Shown here: positions 27,001-35,375 of the stretch, in pieces
How the letters are laid out: the number at the start of each line of letters is the position of its first letter
Numbering within the stretch: position 1 is the stretch's first letter
Assembly: GCA_000727475.1 (NCBI GenBank)
Contig: KL647289.1
Coordinates: forward strand, 2,957,450-3,021,449
DNA: 64,000 nt
Direction of reading: 5' to 3'
Source of the DNA: Sarcocystis neurona
Taxonomy: Eukaryota; Apicomplexa; Conoidasida; Eucoccidiorida; Sarcocystidae
The notes under the pieces: model-generated
The model's input: the letters and a program-made list of their open reading frames with translations, nothing else
Told to the model about the DNA's origin: nothing
Databases searched by the model: none
Program-made: the position numbers and the translations under genes

Positions 27001-27778
27001 GCGTAGTTATCCTTCCCCTTGATTATGGGTGGAGATGTGAAGACGCATGGCCGACGGATGTGACCTTTGAATTCAACCCGAACCCATTGATCAGTACGCG
27101 CATTCACGTGACCCCAGTCAAGCTTAAGCTCTGCACCTGTGTAATAACACAGCCTTCACAACGTAGTCGTACAGAAAACCTTCCCATACTCCGCCTCTAG
27201 TATGTGCAGTAGTTCTATCGCATCACCGACTGCGCGCGTCCTCGACTAGGAAGATTAACGAAGTCTTCTCTAACTACAGACTTCTTCAGGTACAACAGTG
27301 TACGTGTTCGATAGGATACGTCGAGGTATAATTTCACAGCCGCGAGGCAGTGCTCTTTTTCGCAGTTGGTCCCCCGTACAGACTGGCGTTAGAACTGTTA
27401 CTTAGATGGGAGATGCTGAATCCGCCGCGGTTGGATCTAATGTGCTAACTAACTTCATACACCTTTTCGGGTCTCCCGTACGTAAAAACGTAGCATGCTA
27501 CTATGTTTTACTGCCCCCAGTGGCAAAATTTTGGTCCAGAACGTCAAGACACACCAGCACCAGCGAATGCACGCCATGCAAGGAGCCCAAAACACGCCAG
27601 AGTATCACACGTGTGGTATCGCTGGAAGAAATCACATTTGAATGTGTGCGGTGAGTGTTTTGCACATTAGCCACGTCTTACCGGATACCGTGCCGAGGAG
27701 AGAAACCAATACGCAAAGAAGACTGGTGCAGCACGAAGAAGACTTCACGGTGACAAAAGCGCTCCTGAATCCCGCCAT
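868..27778 (-). CDS. Giant multi-exon secreted mosaic adhesin (H-lectin-like / SUEL-like / Cys module / TSP1), MIC14/MIC15-like candidate
   Basis: This is one gene of about 36 exons and roughly 2,500 residues, joined by GT-AG sites with compatible phases. Exons 6-12 (23518 to 15596) run 1-1 without a break. It begins with a cleavable signal peptide (27778-27682). The domain order is H-type-lectin-like, beta-rich segments, Cys-rich, three SUEL-like domains, two CxCP modules, Cys-rich, a second H-lectin-like block, Cys-rich, a third CxCP module, two TSP1 repeats, an acidic repeat linker, further TSP1 pieces and a Cys-rich end. This architecture is what is known for micronemal invasion proteins of coccidia, so surface adhesion or signalling during invasion is inferred. 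I could not find a convincing transmembrane helix. The 3' end is uncertain: a donor at about 920 could carry it to short exons near 650-530. Weak points in the chain are around 15.0-14.4, 12.4, 10.2, 7.0-6.2, 5.6-4.5 and 3.5-2.3 kb. Alternatively it could be two or three adjacent genes, but the phase continuity argues for one. Confidence 0.7.
1768..2605 (-). other. Three short exons (2529-2605, 2238-2268, 1768-1830), TSP1-like end
   Basis: All three have GT-AG sites with matching phases (1-0, 0-1, 1-1). The acceptors are strong, notably gtgctttctcttctgtgcag and cctctttgcgttgtgctgcag. The last exon has DDCLDLPLC, like the C-terminal end of a TSP1 repeat. The exon at 2238-2268 is only 31 bases. 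Confidence 0.45.
3245..3361 (-). other. Probable TSP1 continuation exon (giant gene)
   Basis: A strong acceptor (cttttgtgtcag) opens a frame with NVVRRKCEPG and PDCHLLW, fitting the middle of a TSP1 repeat begun at 3585. The phase with the preceding exon does not match, so a small missing exon or another splice choice is needed. Confidence 0.4.
3585..4444 (-). other. Acidic repeat linker running into a TSP1 start (giant gene)
   Basis: One 860-bp exon after acceptor ggttgtag. It is rich in Glu, Asp, Ser and Gly and carries about three imperfect repeats of some 40 residues, recognisable by DTSAAE, SSNV and SDGKL. The last part becomes basic/aromatic and ends with CPPWLSWSGC, the beginning of a TSP1 repeat cut by a GTAAGA donor. 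Confidence 0.65.
5694..6119 (-). other. Two TSP1 repeats (giant gene)
   Basis: The frame contains SEWLEWGGCSATC, then RTRRRFQYVGG, then ACDDLPVC: a good TSP1 repeat with the W..W..C...C and R.R.R features. A second, more divergent repeat starts WMSEWSDWGEC and continues to LRDCVDEYE. The donor is GTGAGG in phase 1. A possible further TSP1-like segment lies immediately upstream in another frame (6140-6240, motif ERCSWPSTAFSGTKRRR). Confidence 0.7.
7088..7484 (-). other. CxCP Cys module, copy 3 (giant gene)
   Basis: A very strong acceptor (ccttccctctcagcctcgcag) and a GTAAGG donor delimit 132 codons, phase 0-1. The motif RTCKCPQGTHAC is followed by a long variable middle and ends RWTHVFCT, like the ends of copies 1 and 2. 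Confidence 0.6.
7647..7951 (-). other. Two small exons (7895-7951 and 7647-7723) of the giant gene
   Basis: The 57-base exon (phase 1-1, GTAAGC donor) codes an acidic linker (DTAQENEDDSSG). The 77-base exon (phase 1-0, GTAGAG donor) codes AQYLSSSTAVSIPPPFQIDC and leads in phase into the CxCP exon at 7484. Confidence 0.45.
8528..8835 (-). other. Cys-rich exon with 15 Cys (giant gene)
   Basis: About 100 codons contain repeating C-x3-C pairs (CEEQC, CVDTC, CRGVC, CLRQC, CKEIC), all acidic/helical. The true start is about 8835 (phase 2) or 8859. It closes at a GTAGGC donor in phase 1; reading through would stop at 8514, which would make it a terminal exon. Confidence 0.55.
8914..9140. repeat. 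(TA)n and alternating RY microsatellite inside an intron
   Basis: A pure TA run spans about 9016-9043, with shorter TA runs at 8914-8924 and tacatacatacatatg-type repeats between. It lies in the intron left of the giant-gene exon at 9789-10029. Confidence 0.85.
9552..9617. repeat. 34-bp tandem duplication
   Basis: The block starting tgagatttgcatgagcctac at 9552 repeats almost exactly from 9586. It is intronic for the giant gene. Confidence 0.85.
9789..10363 (-). other. Giant-gene exons at about 10251-10363 and 9789-10029
   Basis: The first exon enters in phase 1 after gatgggcag and encodes SYERFVVSREQFEEG. The second encodes a long open stretch with DLETPCEDVVAHQ and HVHVPPAATEEK, closing at a possible GTAGTG donor. 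The join between them is uncertain (two donors possible). Confidence 0.45.
11612..11840 (-). other. Giant-gene exon resembling the tail of H-lectin exon 2
   Basis: Acceptor tgtctcttcag and phase 0 entry; a donor at 11611 gives phase 1. The text SHVFATPVLRFDP and NGINWKLLPWKR parallels the C-terminal half of the exon at 26736-27136, supporting a duplicated lectin-plus-beta block. Confidence 0.5.
12300..12869 (-). other. Beta-rich segment after H-lectin 2 (exons 12669-12869 and about 12300-12475)
   Basis: The first exon (201 bp, phase 0-0, donor GTAAAC) encodes strands such as EAVSVGVTSLHSWGAEIALL and VVVGLVFIGKQ. The next begins after acceptor tttgcttttcttcag at 12475. Its frame and end are ambiguous, because two frames stay open, and a donor between about 12300 and 12430 is needed. 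Confidence 0.5.
13421..14407 (-). other. H-type-lectin-like domain 2 (giant gene, exons at 14224-14407 and 13421-13584)
   Basis: Two exons joined in phase 1 make a typical H-lectin pattern: WQSVTFSTKFDSVPIVIAG, then DVTKAGFRVKLFRKGC, then the cross-exon end with VPWLALTEG. The donors are GTAATA and GTAATG, and the second acceptor is very strong (cttctctttcctgcag). This is the clearest lectin match in the gene. Confidence 0.65.
14949..15141 (-). other. Probable exon 13 of the giant gene
   Basis: Acceptor cgtcctgcag opens a frame in phase 1 that stays open for 64 codons with three Cys (YSCPSF, FACNGIC). The donor choice is uncertain (GTTTTG is weak). A further short exon near 14836-14750 probably precedes the next H-lectin exon. 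Confidence 0.4.
15596..15811 (-). other. Cys-rich segment (giant gene, exon 12)
   Basis: A phase 1-1 exon of 72 codons with acceptor tgattgcag and donor GTAAGC. It has five Cys in the pattern AECRIRCHTTLEEC, then VGACFKRR and SQCLFG. It is helical in character and related in spacing to the exons at 24492 and 8528. Confidence 0.55.
16830..16862 (-). other. 33-base micro-exon (giant gene, exon 11)
   Basis: A strong acceptor (tttcctactgactgtacag) and a GTGAGT donor delimit 33 bases in phase 1-1, coding a small-residue linker (KADAGASNEG). It joins in phase to the exons on both sides. The signal is good but the length is unusual. Confidence 0.45.
17373..17828 (-). other. Cys-rich stretch plus CxCP module, copy 2 (giant gene, exon 10)
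   Basis: A phase 1-1 exon of 152 codons with acceptor gttgcag and donor GTAAGT. The first half has seven Cys (for example VQCQFACISAAKDQC). The second half is a CxCP module with AQTCGCPDSKPC, a Trp-containing middle and a closing GVFCES. Confidence 0.6.
18641..19024 (-). other. CxCP Cys module, copy 1 (giant gene, exon 9)
   Basis: A phase 1-1 exon of 128 codons. It holds the motif SESCTCPNSADPC, then an acidic/aromatic middle (YWTQDVPEYATVAFGSHG) and a closing Cys pair. The same order of motifs recurs at 17373-17828 and 7088-7484. I do not recognise this module. Confidence 0.55.
19657..19962 (-). other. SUEL-like domain 3 (giant gene, exon 8)
   Basis: A phase 1-1 exon of 102 codons with donor GTAAGT. 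It contains ALEIVDVVVGPKVWV, Cys residues at regular spacing and a closing MCGIFLRYNC, matching the start and end of a SUEL lectin domain. An alternative acceptor lies 28 bases upstream. Confidence 0.6.
20359..20622 (-). other. SUEL-like domain 2 (giant gene, exon 7)
   Basis: A phase 1-1 exon of 88 codons following a strong acceptor (gcgtttatttcctgcag) and closed by GTAAAG. Six Cys occur in a SUEL-like arrangement, including EECTVLYYSYDARC and VFSACLPEPC, and it ends LAVSLKLCEH. It links exactly in phase with both neighbours, across the intron that contains the nested plus-strand gene. Confidence 0.5.
21010..22983 (+). CDS. Unidentified gene nested in an intron of the giant gene, opposite strand
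   Basis: A set of plus-strand exons fits inside the minus-strand intron 20623-23206: 21010-21115 (candidate ATG), 21216-21452, 21561-21689, 21842-about 22014, an exon near 22041-22200, 22269-22453, and a last exon of about 22810-22983 ending in TGA. Phases are 1, 1-1, 1-1, 1, then 1-0. Acceptors such as ccgtccgcacag and tacgttgttcctgcag are strong. The minus strand has no open frame of 60 codons from 21779 to 22984. The product has a hydrophobic stretch (NIVLLFIMSLPQ) and ends with VPVSMSCLFKNFPEAVEYI. I do not recognise the family. The junctions around 22.0-22.2 and 22.8 kb are unsure. Confidence 0.45.
23207..23518 (-). other. SUEL/rhamnose-binding-lectin-like domain 1 (giant gene, exon 6)
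   Basis: A phase 1-1 exon of 104 codons. The text IVREATYGKPV, an EEC, DVTEEVRNIC, a second Cys pair and a closing LRMYYDCRW follow the SUEL lectin pattern (A.YG, Cys, DV...V...C, Cys, L.v.Y.C). The donor GTAAGG lies inside the last codons; reading through would stop 17 bases later. Splicing to the exon at 20622 keeps phase. Confidence 0.6.
24492..24743 (-). other. Cys-rich segment (giant gene, exon 5)
   Basis: A symmetric phase 1-1 exon of 252 bp with a strong acceptor (gttctgcag) and a GTAAGA donor. It has six Cys, with the pattern SCTDLCLSL ... YWECEDVQQC ... TTC, similar in spacing to the Cys-rich exons at 15596-15811, 8528-8835 and 868-1127. It is probably a small disulfide-linked helical module. 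Confidence 0.55.
25456..26355 (-). other. Beta-rich segment (giant gene, exons 3 and 4)
   Basis: Two exons, 26110-26355 (phase 0-0, donor GTCAGT) and 25456-25699 (phase 0-1, donor GTAAGT), encode alternating hydrophobic strands such as YSFELKVAYLRYADENG and YGMFGVHVTVPRSFPAAVVL. There is only one Cys. They sit directly behind H-lectin domain 1 and could be its partner domain. I cannot assign a family. Confidence 0.55.
26736..27136 (-). other. H-type-lectin-like domain 1 (giant gene, exon 2)
   Basis: The acceptor precedes a 401-bp exon with phases 1 to 0 and donor GTAAGT. After the start motif WVRVEFKG there is a strand pattern ending in DVSSSGFSLRI and then VRVAWLGVAS. This matches the H-type lectin layout (F..F..P.V, then N/DVT..GF, then V.WLA). 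The second half (WMASVFTFSMSYDR) resembles the exon at 11612-11840, suggesting an internal duplication. Confidence 0.6.
27682..27778 (-). other. Signal-peptide exon of the giant adhesin
   Basis: The ATG at 27778-27776 opens a 32-codon exon. A short basic N terminus is followed by a hydrophobic core (SLLCVLVSLLG) and small residues suited to signal peptidase (TVSG). The exon closes with a GTAAGA donor in phase 1, and the next exon begins in phase 1. This supports both the start choice and secretion. Confidence 0.75.
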
Positions 27779-27808
27779 TGGGACTCTCACTCCAAAGCAT
27801 GTTGACCA

Positions 27809-29086
27809 ATGCGGGAGGCCAACAAGAGTGAGACCGACACGTGCAGGCGGCGCAGGTTATCAACTTTGTCGTCCGTGGCTTTTTGGCATTTGTTCAGCCA
27901 ACACCATCGAGCTGCCTCGAAAGACTCTTTCGTGCCTTACTTGTGCTTCAACAGCCCACATAATTCCTACACTTTTTGCGTGCCGCAATATGATGCAACC
28001 GCGACTAAAAAACTGATCCAGCGTGAGAACTGCTCTACGCTGGTCGAAATGATCCGGGATCCGCCGTACGAGCTCTATCTTCTCAGGGCTCGTTCATCAG
28101 TGCGAGAATGCACCACATATAGGAAGGGCATCACCACGCGGCACACGTGAACAACGATGTGGCCCGTGCCTTCGTACAGTTTGTTTGACATGGGGTTGTC
28201 AGGCTGCCTCAACAGCTCCTGTCGGTGTCTTACTGTCTTTTTCAGGAGCTGACAACGTTCGTACATTTCAAGCATGCTGCAAGGGGACTATCAGAACAAA
28301 GGGAAGAAAAAACCGCGCTATGGCCGATGCTATCGTAAAACACTATGAAAAAACTTCTTCGCTTCGCCCTCCCTTCGATTGCCAGGAGTTGATTATCATT
28401 GTAGAGAAAGGATGACTCAGCAGCCCGCGTCGCTGAAACGACAAGATATAACTCAAGCGTGTGGTTAATAATCTATTACGAATTCCGTCGTTTTCTTTGC
28501 CAGTATGCAATTCGTTCGTGTTCTCCCATCAAGGTATCATCTTTTTCCCCGTATCTCGTCGCCCTGGCCTCCTTAATCTGCAAGACTCCGGCCCCCCGAC
28601 CCACCGAAGCGTAGGTACGTGCCGAGGAACGGTGTACGACGGGGTGGAAAGTCAGTGTGCGTTTTCCAGAGCAAGAGTTAAGTTCCCGTGTTGAGCCGTT
28701 TGAAGATCAAATACTCTCCGTCAGCCTTTTCTCGTTAAAAGTGTGAGTCCTGTGGCGGCGGCACGCTTAGTGTCCGCACTATCAGAAGACGCTACGCCGA
28801 CGACGCTCATATTGCGTCAAAACATGTCTAATTATCAACAGCTCTATCTAGAAATTATGTACCGAGACACATCTTTCCTGGTAACCTGCTGAAACTAAGC
28901 TACACGGTTGGAGTTTTTCTGCGTAGTTCTACATAGCAGCTAGGGTGTAACTTTACTGAGGAGAAAAGCAATGAAGTGAAATTTTAATCTCCCCTGTTGC
29001 TTTTAGGATGGCTCGATTTGGCAGTTGCAGAAATCGAGGTCCTCATACCCTGTCGTCTCTACGGAACTATAGACAATGCGTTGTAG
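27809..29086 (+). CDS. Unidentified five-exon gene, about 183 residues
   Basis: The modelled exons 27809-28099, 28246-28334, 28504-28533, 28615-28676 and 29007-29086 keep phase throughout (0, 0-2, 2-2, 2-1, 1). They use good acceptors (cttactgtctttttcag; atctcccctgttgcttttag) and end in TAG. The product contains PPYELYLLRARSS, a helical KHAARGLSEQREEKT and a final IEVLIPCRLYG. The 30-base third exon is short. The ATG is only about 30 bases from the start of the giant gene on the other strand, so the true start could lie downstream, in an exon opening near 27954. No domain is recognised. Confidence 0.4.
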
Positions 29087-30119
29087 TGAATTAGGAATGC
29101 AGTAAGTCTATAGACAGCTACCACACTACACGCCTCACCGGCGTGGAATGTGGTGGACGGGCAAGTGGCAGCGGGGTCCTGACATTGCGAGATCTTTTCA
29201 AGAAGAAATACATGGATCGCTCTACCCGTTGGCAGCCTGTGGCTGGTTCACACTCTAAGTTAACAACCCCTACGTCCGCTTACCGTAAGAAGTGACGTCT
29301 CTGTTGATTTACATCACTGCTACTTCTGTGAGAATCCTTAGCTTGATGCATTACGGCATCAGACAGACGCAGCACTATGTAGTTAGGTATGCACCTGCGT
29401 GTACAGAGGAAGGATGTACAAAGGTAGATTTGTTGTTCACCTACACACGTACGCACAACCGTGATATCTTGAATACAGCGCGCTCAGGTTTCCCACAATT
29501 CGTAGTAAGCCTCGTGCGTTTGTGTAGAACGACGCGGGAAGCTTTGCAGGAATGCTCGGTGCTGAATTGTGATGCCTTCTTGGCTAACTGCTTTTCCTGC
29601 CCAGGCGCTTACACACACGTTGTGCGTGTACGTGAACACATAACTACTTGTATCCACACTCGCGGAGGCACCTGATCACGAGTAAGGGGAAGACGTGGAG
29701 CCACAAGATGCGCAGCAAACATCTGCACGCATCAACCGTTCTGTATCGGGTCATTGCAGTCAAGTGACACTGGTTCGTAAGCATGTTCAACAGCTGGTGT
29801 GTGCTGCGGCAGACACCTTCAAGTACGGGGCCTACTTTGTACCACCTTTTGCGTGGAATCTTTTTAAGAGCTGTAGAAGACTGCTGATAACATTGAAAAC
29901 GAAAACGTTCACCTTCGTGACCATGTGTGGCAGCACCAAGTGCCCAACGGCTAGTCGCGTGGTCGGGAAGGTCAGCCCTTTGAATGTCAGCTCACTCTCA
30001 ATACGCTCAGCGGTATCTTGTACCCTTGTGCTTCCCAGAAAATGTGCGCTACTGCTAAATCAAATCGACCACTGCGGGCCCGGGTGAACTCAAGATCCAC
30101 CCGCGAACAGGTTTGTCAG

Positions 30120-30652
30120 CTGGAGTTCATTCCTCGTTCATTTCCTCGGAAACGTGAGTACAAACCGTCGCTACACGGTAGTGAAACGACAGTGGCCGAG
30201 AACGTTGTGTCCCCTTTAACGACACATGGTTTCAGTCCACCGGGCTGGCGTTATGAGCTCCCCACTTTCCCCGTGAGCTACGGCGATGGTGCTTCGCACG
30301 CTGTTTTGTTTTGCTTTCGTCTGACTGCAGGAACTAAGGCAACCAATAATGACAGCATCACTATTTTTATTGTTCACCTCTCCGAATCGCTCTCTTTGAC
30401 TTCTTCTGACGTGCAATCAGGCATAAGCCGCAACGGTTTCTGTCCGGCCGTTTCATGCTCTAAAAAGTGAGAAACAGCATCGCCTCACCCAGGTACCCAC
30501 ATAGTGTGGACACCGTTACGGTGGACTGTACACAGACCTCGATAACTGTAACGCCTACGCCACTCTCGTGGTTTGGCCATGTTGATACGTGGACATCCCC
30601 TCTCTCTTCCGCAAGCAGAGTCACCTCCGTACCTGTTGTAACGCACCAGTAA
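30120..30652 (+). CDS. 3' part of an unidentified plus-strand gene
   Basis: Short exons at 30120-30153, 30236-30272, 30421-30466 and 30493-30652 have clear splice signals (for example aacgacacatggtttcag and GTGAGA). The last two join in phase 2 and end in TAA. The text includes NGFCPAVSCSK and DTVTVDCTQTSITVTP, so the product is Cys-containing and beta-like, and possibly extracellular. Upstream coding pieces may lie at 29300-29900 but cannot be joined with confidence. It converges with the NUDT9-like gene. Confidence 0.3.
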
Positions 30653-31030
30653 ATCTTGCGACTGAAACGTAACTCCGCACAGACGTACCTGCTAATAATT
30701 GTAGCTTATACGCGTCGCAAAGTGTACCCTTTTCTTAGACTTCACAACCCTGTGCAAGTGTCTTGGACAAGGTCAAGATTGCCACAGCGTAGCTGTCGCT
30801 TCGCTGACACCAACTGAACAGTGCACTGCTAAGGATCACGCATGAAGAGTTAGAACCCCTGCCCACTGTAGCCTCCTAGCATCACTTTTCCCAACCACAC
30901 ACATATCAGCGAAACACGTAGCACATCAGAAGAGTGTCCGCCTTCTGTTCATGTTTGCATGCGGGCGGAGGTGCTCACGCTTATATAAACCACGTACGTG
31001 TCAACAGCGTCGTGGACTACCAAGCCGTAG

Positions 31031-34000
31031 TCAAAGCAACTCTGGAAAATGTTTTTCCAAAGTCTTTTGCAGGATGCCCGAGTGGGAGCCGTACAGATCT
31101 TCCAGGGGATCCACATTCTCAGCGACGAGTCGGGGATCGTCTCGTATATCGTAAAATGCAGCTGCAGAGAAATTGGATGCCATCACACATGCAAAGGCAC
31201 CTCTTTTCAGTGTTCGCAGAACTTCCAGGAGCCTAAGGTCGTTCCCCACATGAGACGGAGTTATTCGTTGATGCTACAGATCTGAACGTAGGACTGAAAG
31301 CATGGATCATACACCTTGCTTTGACGCTGATGGCGTCGGCCATGTGTCCGTGCCCCTGGTTTTGCAGTTGTTGAGGACTACGAGGCGGACGTGAACCGCT
31401 GTGGGATCCGGAGTACCTCACAAGCGCATATACGAGTTAAACACAACTTGTGACACGGCTTCTGTAAAGAAATCGGATGGAGCATTGTACAACGGCTACT
31501 CACACGCTGTACAACACGTCTATAAAGTCGTGCTTCATGCGGATGACCTGACGGCATAAATAGACAAAGCCTAGTTTTTTTCCAGCAGTGTCAAACGCAT
31601 AAGGGCTCGTATGTTTTGTATAGCCATCAACAGCGCGTCTACGTGGACTTCACACAGCACAGCATACGCGTGGGACATGGTGCGGCAAAACTGAGTACTT
31701 GGTGCGACAGTGACACACTTGCAGGGACACACAAATCCATCCGGAAACCACAAACGGAGGCCGGCCGCACCTGAACCATGCGCTGCGTCGTCCCCTGCCT
31801 CCAGATGAATACGGCTGTACAAGGAAGAAGGGATATGCCAGTGTAGGGCGACCGTCTCGATCCACGCGTTGTCTGTGTTTCGCACGTCGTCTACATAGCC
31901 CGCATAAATGATATTCCCCGGGCGTATCTGCTCTTCACTCTCCCAGGAAACCTTTCCAGAGGAGGCGTCCCACACGAATGGACCAAAGAGCGCTTTCAGG
32001 GCTTCCAGAGTTTCTTTCAATTGCGTGTTGTGAATTCCCTTCCCCGTCACCCGTGGTGCCGCGTCTTCAACTCCCAAAGCTGCCTGCAGCGTTCCCGCTC
32101 GTGTTGCTGCTCTTTCCTGTGTCTCTGCTCCTGCCCGTGCTGTCGAAGCACCAGCTGCTCCTTCCGCTGGCGCTGCTGCTGCTTCCGTTGCTGGTAAGTC
32201 CGCAAAATGTACTGCCTCCTCAAGGAACTCCCGCACAGCCGTCGACAACACCGGTGGAAAATCACCATCATCCACGAAGCCCCCCGGAAAGGCATACTGC
32301 CGGCTTCCGTCTGTACGGCGAATCAGTACGACCTACACAGCGAGCACGTGCACATGCGCGGCCAGCAAAGGCGCGCGCGTAGAAGTCATTTCCGATGGTA
32401 TACATATACAGACTCTCCGTGGCGCACGTGCAGCTGTCGCGCAATCAGACGACGCTAGGCCGCCCACCGCACATAGACGCGTTCTGGATTTCATCGAGAA
32501 ATCCATGAAAGGCAGCATTATGTCATTCCACATCTGCACAGGACGGGCCTTCGTACTTCCCTACATACGTAAAAATTATAAGTGCAAAAATTGTCCAGAA
32601 CACTGTTCGGTGGAACTCGTGCGCAAAGACAGCATTACCGTCCAGACAAGAAACGCACAGTCAAAAAAGACGTGATTTACTCACGCAAGGAATGTAAACT
32701 CAACCCGCATTCATTCGCACATGCGCGATTGACGTACTGAAGCCGCGTCCCCACAAGGGATGCTCTACACGCACGGAGACGTGACACAAAAACGTACGTT
32801 TTTCCCCTTCACAGAAGAACATTACAGATCTCTCCCCCCCAGCGACAAATAGAGCGCAGGCCCATCTTTGGCGGAGCGGATGAAGAAACTATGCGGTACC
32901 TTAATAACGCTTCAGTGTGAACGTACGCCTCCTCATCGCTTTGAACCTGGTATACGTCACTGATGCACGTTTTCCTACGCCGAACGCAGGTGAACTCAAA
33001 AAACACGGAATTTCTCTCCTAACACTTAACAATAAAACGGCATAAGGGGCGGTTCAGGTTCTGACAGGTGTAAGTACACAGTTGTGAACCTTGATATTGC
33101 TGCCGCTGCCAGGGTAGTGCCGTCCTGAGGATTCTACTGTCCTGCTGTACAACAAAGATCGAGGCTATCCTACTCACCTGAAGTTTGTTGTTACTGGGAT
33201 TGCTTGCTGTCAGGACAACATCCGCTGCATGATTCGAGCCCCACTTGCCCAGAATCCCTCTACCCTGCACGCGCACGTGAGGGAGTGGAATCACTTTACA
33301 GTCTTCGGAGTCTTGTGGCTGCTCGTGGCGCTGCGGCGAACGTAACTGTTGCTCTTTTACATGTTGCGAGTGGAGAGCGGGAAGAAGCCCTCCTCCTTGT
33401 ATGTTTCCTCCGCGTGTTGAGGCAGGGCTGCCCGTGAAAAGAATTGGATTTAACGGCAGCCGGCTAGCTTTTTCTCGCACAGCTGCATAGAGGACGTCGT
33501 CGCAAACATGAATACATACACGTCTACACGTGTGTGCATACGCACGTAAGCAGTCATACGCATATATGCGTCTACGTACATATATATGCGTACATATATA
33601 TATATATATACACATATATATGAGGCAATATGTGTACATACATATATATGTATATATGTGCGTATTTCTTCACCACACAGTGAGTGTTGACACGTCGTTC
33701 ATTAGAGCACTAGGCGGTCTGCAGTGCAGAAACCAGCACCGCTTCACGCTACCACGGCATTTTCTTGCATCCACTGCACACGCGTGGACAATTCGCGGGC
33801 ACTCTCAAGGAACTATGGCATGAGCTGGCGCCTACGCGTATGCCCTAACGGGCGTGTATTTTCCACAGAGCCCCGTGTGTACGTCCCGGGTCACTCCTTT
33901 GTCTGTACCACCCGCAGCTGTACCCATAACCCCACCACAAGCAGTAGCAGCAGCAGGCCGCCGCGACCGCAGCGGGGCTCGTACAACGTACCCCCAGCGC

Positions 34001-35375
34001 CACGCTGTAAGTTGACTAACAGCATAAGCAAGGCGGCAGCATTGTTCCAGTAGGTGGCTATTACTAATTACTCGAAGTAAAGAGAATGGTTTTGCAGAGC
34101 GCCTCGAAATCTAATGCATTACCGGGGCTCCTGTTCAGCTGACCGGCAACAGACAGAGGTAGAACTCTTGTTGGAACGTGCGGATGCGTGTGTGTGCACG
34201 TACATGTCTGGGGAGAAAGAGGCATCACATAGACAGCAAGAATCCAAGTTGGGGCAGAACGGCACTCACAACTTAGAAGGCTGGTATACACGTCAAGTGT
34301 AACCGCGACCACTTGATATAACCGTCGAGAAATGAGAGTCCAAATATTTGTTCACAAGTGTAAATACAGGTGTGTATGCGTTCCGTGATTTGTCAACAAT
34401 ATGGAGTGTATGCACTTGCGTACGCACACACGTTTACCTAGACATACTCTGTATGCAGAAACTCGATCGTTCTTGCCCCGGGATACCTTCGGACTACTGG
34501 CAAACACAACTACATCCTGGACGAGAGAAAGGCGCGTTTCGTTGTATATACACGAGCGGTTACGTGCCCACCTCCGGTGTTCCCATCTAATGCAGGCGTG
34601 CAGGCTCAACGGCGGCTGAATGTATACGTACACCTACATCACAAAGGAAAATAGAGGATTACTTGCGGATCCACAACACTCGCATGCAAGAACGTGCATC
34701 TCCTAGTCTTCCGCACCTGTTACCGGTCCAAAACACGCACACGAACCTTTGTAGAGGCCTGGACTACATTACAGAATACAACAATGTCAAGACGTGAAGT
34801 CAGTATGGAGTCGAGATTGTAAAAATTGACCTTTCCATAGAGAGAGCGCCCGAGAAGGAGAAAGACCCGACGAAGAGGCCAACTGCAAGGTTGGTAGGCA
34901 TGCCTACTTGAGGTGATGCACAAATGCAGATGTCTTACGCGTGAACAGTTTGATCGAGTGCAAGTGGAGGCTGCCAGCATCTCGCTGTTTCTCCAGCCTC
35001 TCATCCCACATCTCGGACTGTGTGACAGCCGTTGCTGCTTCCCTTTCTCCTCCTGCCGAAGCTGCACTACTGTCTTGATCAGCAATATGCGCAGTTGTAC
35101 CTCCTGCAACGCCTCTTCCTGTTTCGAAAGCGTGTGGATTGGAGCACCATGCAGCCGCTTCCAATGCCAGCCTGTCGTCAACATTTACGTAGCTTGGAGC
35201 AACATCAGCGGCAGTTACGTCGTTAGGATGCATCCACGGAGCAGGCTTGCGAGGTTCGAAACCAGGCACTTTTTTCGTTGATAACGACGCCCAGTCCAAC
35301 TCGAATGCTTTCGGCACTGTAGCAAGGACAGTACAAGGAACGGAACAGAGATTTTCATCGGCTGCTCTCCATCTG
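31031..35375 (-). CDS. NUDT9-family ADP-ribose pyrophosphatase (Nudix hydrolase), 5' end incomplete
   Basis: Four exons keep phase: 34939-35375, 33178-33482, 31777-32332 and 31031-31161. Family hallmarks in order are GRGILGKWGSNHAAD, a Nudix region QYAFPGGFVDDGD with REFLEEAV, GYVDDVRNTDNAWIET, LEAGDDA, and LYGSHSGIL near the C terminus. These match the NUDT9/TRPM2-NUDT9H family, which hydrolyses ADP-ribose to AMP and ribose-5-phosphate. Unusual points: the first Nudix Glu is Asp, the residue after REF is Leu rather than the usual Gly, an Ala-rich insertion (about 40 residues) follows the Nudix box, and a Ser/Ala-rich segment lies in the first modelled exon. The donor CATG|GTTCAG is chosen because it restores the family spacing between GDDA and the last exon. 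The start codon lies upstream of 35375; the exon at 37.2-37.6 kb does not join in phase. Confidence 0.85.
33520..33665. repeat. TA microsatellite and purine-pyrimidine alternating tract
   Basis: TA run at about 33592-33610 within a longer stretch of tacgtacatatatgcg-type alternation. It lies in the NUDT9-like intron between 33482 and 34939. Confidence 0.8.
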
